The notes beneath the pieces are model-generated. The model saw only the letters and a program-made list of their open reading frames with translations, was not told the DNA's origin and did not search any database. Of a stretch of 61,656 nucleotides of DNA, positions 59,240-61,656 are shown one piece after another; position 1 is the first letter of the stretch; the number at the start of each line of letters is the position of its first letter. The position numbers and the translations under genes were made by a program. The stretch is from Geobacteraceae bacterium GWC2_55_20. Lineage in GTDB: Bacteria > Desulfobacterota > Desulfuromonadia > Geobacterales > Pseudopelobacteraceae. The stretch lies in contig MGZK01000015.1 in the NCBI GenBank assembly GCA_001802125.1, positions 1 to 61,656 of the forward strand, in the 5' to 3' direction.

Positions 59240-60124
59240 ATGAAACTTCAAGGCAGATGTTTGGTAATACTGCGGGTGTTGTGTATGTCGGTAATAATCG
59301 CGCTGGTTGGCGCCGGTTGCCTGTTCGCGATGGAAAAAGGAGCTGGAAAATCCACCGCGAAACCTGATCCGCAATCTGCGGATCTTTATTCCTCCGAACC
59401 GGCGCAACTGACCCCGGTGCAGTGCGGCCAGTGCCACAGCTCGCTTTATGCAGATATCAAGGCCGCCGGAGGGCGTCATAAGTTTGAGTGTCAAAAATGC
59501 CACAAGAGTTTTCATGCCTATAGCCCGGTGAAAAACAACTGGCCGGAACTGATGCCCAAATGCCGGGATTGCCATCTCTTGCCGCACGGTGAAAAGATTA
59601 CCGATTGTTCCTCCTGCCACAATAATCCCCATGCCGCGACCAGAATCCCGATGTCAACCACCCTGGTAAAATCATGCGCGGCCTGCCACGGCGGTCCTTT
59701 TGATCAGCTGCAGAAATTCCCCAGCAAGCATACCAAGTTGACATGCGACAATTGCCACACCTCGCATGCCTATGTTCCGGCATGTAGCGCCTGCCACAAA
59801 GCGCATTTTGTAGGGCAGGAGTTCAAAACCTGCAACAGCGAATGCCATCCCGTGCACCAACCGCGCAATATCAGCTATAAAAAAGATGCGGATGCACGCA
59901 CCTGCGGCGCTTGTCACGGAAAAGTGTTTGCAACATGGAGCAAATCACCGAGCAAGCATTCCAAGGTCAATTGTGCCAGCTGCCACAGCAAACATGGTTA
60001 TAGTCCGGAATGCAGTGTCTGCCATGTGGGGCCGCACAGCAAGCAGCTGCATGAAAGATTCCCGAAATGTCTGACTTGTCACCAGAATCCGCACGATCTG
60101 CCGATCAAGCAGCACAGCAAGTAA
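59240..60124 (+). CDS. Periplasmic dodecaheme c-type cytochrome
   Basis: A 294-aa exported cytochrome with a signal peptide (cleavage near LFA-M) and eleven CxxCH motifs plus one CxxxCH (CNSECH), so up to twelve hemes with one per about 21 mature residues. Paired motifs and segments FPSKHTKLTCDNCHT and SPSKHSKVNCASCHS show internal duplication. A strong AGGAGG site precedes the ATG. With the following barrel and lipoprotein cytochrome genes it resembles the periplasmic partner of Geobacter porin-cytochrome conduits (Ext/Omb type), passing electrons from the periplasm to the outer-membrane complex. Which conduit it corresponds to cannot be told. Confidence 0.9.
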   Translation: MKLQGRCLVILRVLCMSVIIALVGAGCLFAMEKGAGKSTAKPDPQSADLYSSEPAQLTPVQCGQCHSSLYADIKAAGGRHKFECQKCHKSFHAYSPVKNNWPELMPKCRDCHLLPHGEKITDCSSCHNNPHAATRIPMSTTLVKSCAACHGGPFDQLQKFPSKHTKLTCDNCHTSHAYVPACSACHKAHFVGQEFKTCNSECHPVHQPRNISYKKDADARTCGACHGKVFATWSKSPSKHSKVNCASCHSKHGYSPECSVCHVGPHSKQLHERFPKCLTCHQNPHDLPIKQHSK

Positions 60125-60167
60125 TGTTAAGCGGAGAAGTATCCACTTAAAAGGAGAAACCCTGTTC

Positions 60168-61454
60168 GTGCCTGGTTGCCGTCGTTATTTAATGATATTT
60201 ATCTTCGGATTGCTGCTTCTTCCGCCGATGACGAGTCGGGCCGCTGATCTTCTGGTAACTTCTGAGACGATCTTGCGCGGCTTTGACCGTCAGGTGGAGA
60301 ATGGCAAAAAACTCAGCGCCGTACCGGCGTATGAGTATCTGCAGATTGATTATCGCAATATCGGCGTTTCCGGCCTGTCCCTGCACGCCAACGGTTGGGG
60401 CAGGGGCAACCTGGGCGATAAATTCAACAGTGACGACACTGCCGGCCAGCTCCTGCATGCATATCTTCAATATATTCCAGCAAGCCGCGACTACCTCTTG
60501 CGTGCCGGGCGGCAGTACATTTTCGAAGGGGTGGCGCGCGACAGCCTGGACGGAATTTACGGCAAGGCATACCTGACTCCGGCCGTATCGCTGTCAATGT
60601 TCGCTGGTTCGCCGGTTGCCCTTGATACATCAAATGGTCGCCAGGGTGACTTAATGTTCGGAGGTAAACTCACCTACTCCAAGCCCGGACGTTATGATGC
60701 GGGCATTTCGCACAAATACATATCCGACAATGGTTCCCGTCATGAAGAGAGCCTCGGAACCGATGTCATGCTGCAGCTGCCGGGAAATGTATCCCTGCTG
60801 GGGCATTCCGCATTAAATCTGATGACAAGCGACTGGCGGGAACATTCCTACGAGCTGCGATTGCCTTTGAAACAATTCGAATTCCGGCCCTTTTTGCAGT
60901 ATTACCGTTACGAGGATTATTTCAGCAAACGCAGCAACAGCGCCACCCCATTTCGTTTCCTGCAGGGAACCGATAATGTTTTGACTGTGGCTGGCACAGA
61001 GGCGTTCTGGTATCCCTCCGAGCATGCGGAGTGTGTGTTGAAATTTAAAAACTACGAATATGATCAGCGCTTCGGCGGTTCCCAGTTGTACACGCTCCTG
61101 GCTATCTGGAAGTGGAAGATACTCTCGGAGGTCGGAGCGGAGTTTGGCCGCATGCAGGGGAGCGATTCCGAAAACAGGTATTACCAGGGGCGGGGATATT
61201 TTTATTGGAATATTTCACCCGGTTTTGTAACCGGTGACGTAATGTATGTAAACTATGATGAAGCGATCTACACCAAAAACAGTTCCCTGTTTACTTCTGT
61301 AGGTGGTGGAGTCAAGTTTTTAAAGGATACGCTCAGTGTCAAGCTGTCGTTCGACTACAGCAACGATCCCTATTTCGACCGGGATTACCGTTGGATGCTG
61401 AAGCTGAACTATCTGCTGGATAAAACATTTTTCGGCGCTGTCCGGAAAAATTGA
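60168..61454 (+). CDS. Outer-membrane beta-barrel of a porin-cytochrome conduit
   Basis: A 428-aa protein with a signal peptide (LMIFIFGLLLLPPMTSRA-A) and many alternating amphipathic strands typical of a barrel of some 16-20 strands (for example YLLRAGRQYIFEG, SYELRLPLKQFEFRPFLQYYRYEDYF, KLSFDYSNDPYFDRDYRWMLKLNY). It should form the sheath through which the cytochromes meet. It lies 43 bases after the cytochrome. The start is odd: the best frame opens at a GTG, with AAGGAG 12 bases away; a CTG two codons earlier has better spacing. Confidence 0.82.
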   Translation: MPGCRRYLMIFIFGLLLLPPMTSRAADLLVTSETILRGFDRQVENGKKLSAVPAYEYLQIDYRNIGVSGLSLHANGWGRGNLGDKFNSDDTAGQLLHAYLQYIPASRDYLLRAGRQYIFEGVARDSLDGIYGKAYLTPAVSLSMFAGSPVALDTSNGRQGDLMFGGKLTYSKPGRYDAGISHKYISDNGSRHEESLGTDVMLQLPGNVSLLGHSALNLMTSDWREHSYELRLPLKQFEFRPFLQYYRYEDYFSKRSNSATPFRFLQGTDNVLTVAGTEAFWYPSEHAECVLKFKNYEYDQRFGGSQLYTLLAIWKWKILSEVGAEFGRMQGSDSENRYYQGRGYFYWNISPGFVTGDVMYVNYDEAIYTKNSSLFTSVGGGVKFLKDTLSVKLSFDYSNDPYFDRDYRWMLKLNYLLDKTFFGAVRKN

Positions 61455-61489
61455 AAATTATCTGCTAGAGATACAGATGGAGAACCTGC

Positions 61490-61656
61490 TTGAAATTCAT
61501 TAGGCATACAGTCTTATTAGCGGCGGTATTATTGCCGGTGCTGCTGGTCTCATGCGCGGTGCAACGCGGATACCGGTTGCCTGAAACTCATCCAGTTATT
61601 CATGAACTGGGGGAGAGAAGGGAGTTCTGCACCAAATGCCATGGGTTCAATAAGGA
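61490..61656 (+). CDS. Outer-membrane lipoprotein c-type cytochrome (partial, runs off the window)
   Basis: The frame opens at TTG (61490) with GGAG seven bases upstream and reads a lipoprotein signal peptide (MKFIRHTVLLAAVLLPVLLV, lipobox LVSC) then, about 25 residues on, the heme motif C-TK-CH. It continues past the edge. As the third gene it would be the surface-side cytochrome of the conduit. The number of hemes is not visible. Confidence 0.8.
   Translation, partial: MKFIRHTVLLAAVLLPVLLVSCAVQRGYRLPETHPVIHELGERREFCTKCHGFNK

Noticed and set aside
59240-59340. Lipoprotein signal on the 12-heme cytochrome (VGAGC)
   Set aside because: The residue three before the cysteine is Gly rather than Leu/Val/Ile, and a normal signal-peptidase I site follows; a periplasmic protein is more likely.

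Overview
The window looks like chromosomal DNA from a Geobacter-type bacterium (Desulfuromonadota, formerly Deltaproteobacteria). Reasons: moderately high GC with GGAG/AGGA ribosome sites; a long division and cell-wall (dcw) cluster; many multidomain sensors of the Geobacter kind (a heme-motif histidine kinase, PilZ, GGDEF/EAL, GAF-MCP); and, at the right edge, a periplasmic 12-heme c-type cytochrome followed by an outer-membrane barrel and a lipoprotein cytochrome. The genus is inferred from gene content and style; no search was run.

Region by region. (1) 1-14036, minus strand: dcw cluster read from a sigma70-type promoter at 14008-14036 in the order mraZ, rsmH, ftsL, ftsI, murE, murF, mraY, murD, ftsW, murG, murC, murB and probably the first codons of ddl. 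A three-box MraZ-type operator lies just after the promoter. Two dispersed repeats have entered the cluster: one in frame inside murE, one that supplies the murD stop codon. (2) 14100-18500: an accessory patch with a PLP aminotransferase, a Phd/PIN toxin-antitoxin pair with a palindromic operator, an AT-rich zinc-ribbon gene with a HEPN-like RxxxxH motif, and a REP-associated tyrosine transposase (RAYT) whose flanking repeats form the 3' end of that gene. (3) 18596-28674: glycogen phosphorylase, a DHH-CBS-nucleotidyltransferase fusion, a small exported protein behind a sigma54-like promoter, ppnP, gluQRS, a Slp lipoprotein, mnmH (tRNA 2-selenouridine synthase) and class II aldolase. (4) 28723-39253: PilZ and GAF-MCP genes, a structured RNA ending in a terminator, panBCD, an amidohydrolase, then an ileS - diguanylate cyclase - lspA operon on the minus strand.

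(5) 39431-47763: two adjacent histidine kinases, mreB, then glycosyltransferase - gmhA - hldE (heptose supply for LPS) and a degenerate double receiver protein. (6) 47848-54120, minus: a 186-aa conserved protein, mfd, and two parvulin-type foldases. (7) 54345-61656, plus: glmU, a REC-PAS-GGDEF-EAL protein, a lipid-kinase-like protein, and the cytochrome-barrel-lipoprotein set, a likely trans-outer-membrane electron conduit, preceded by a promoter and a leader that can form a terminator.

Main themes are envelope building (peptidoglycan, heptose, lipoprotein processing, outer-membrane protein folding), c-di-GMP signalling and extracellular electron transfer. The least explained parts are the zinc-ribbon/HEPN gene next to the RAYT, the structured RNA before panB and the leader before the cytochrome gene. 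No rRNA, tRNA or CRISPR array was seen.
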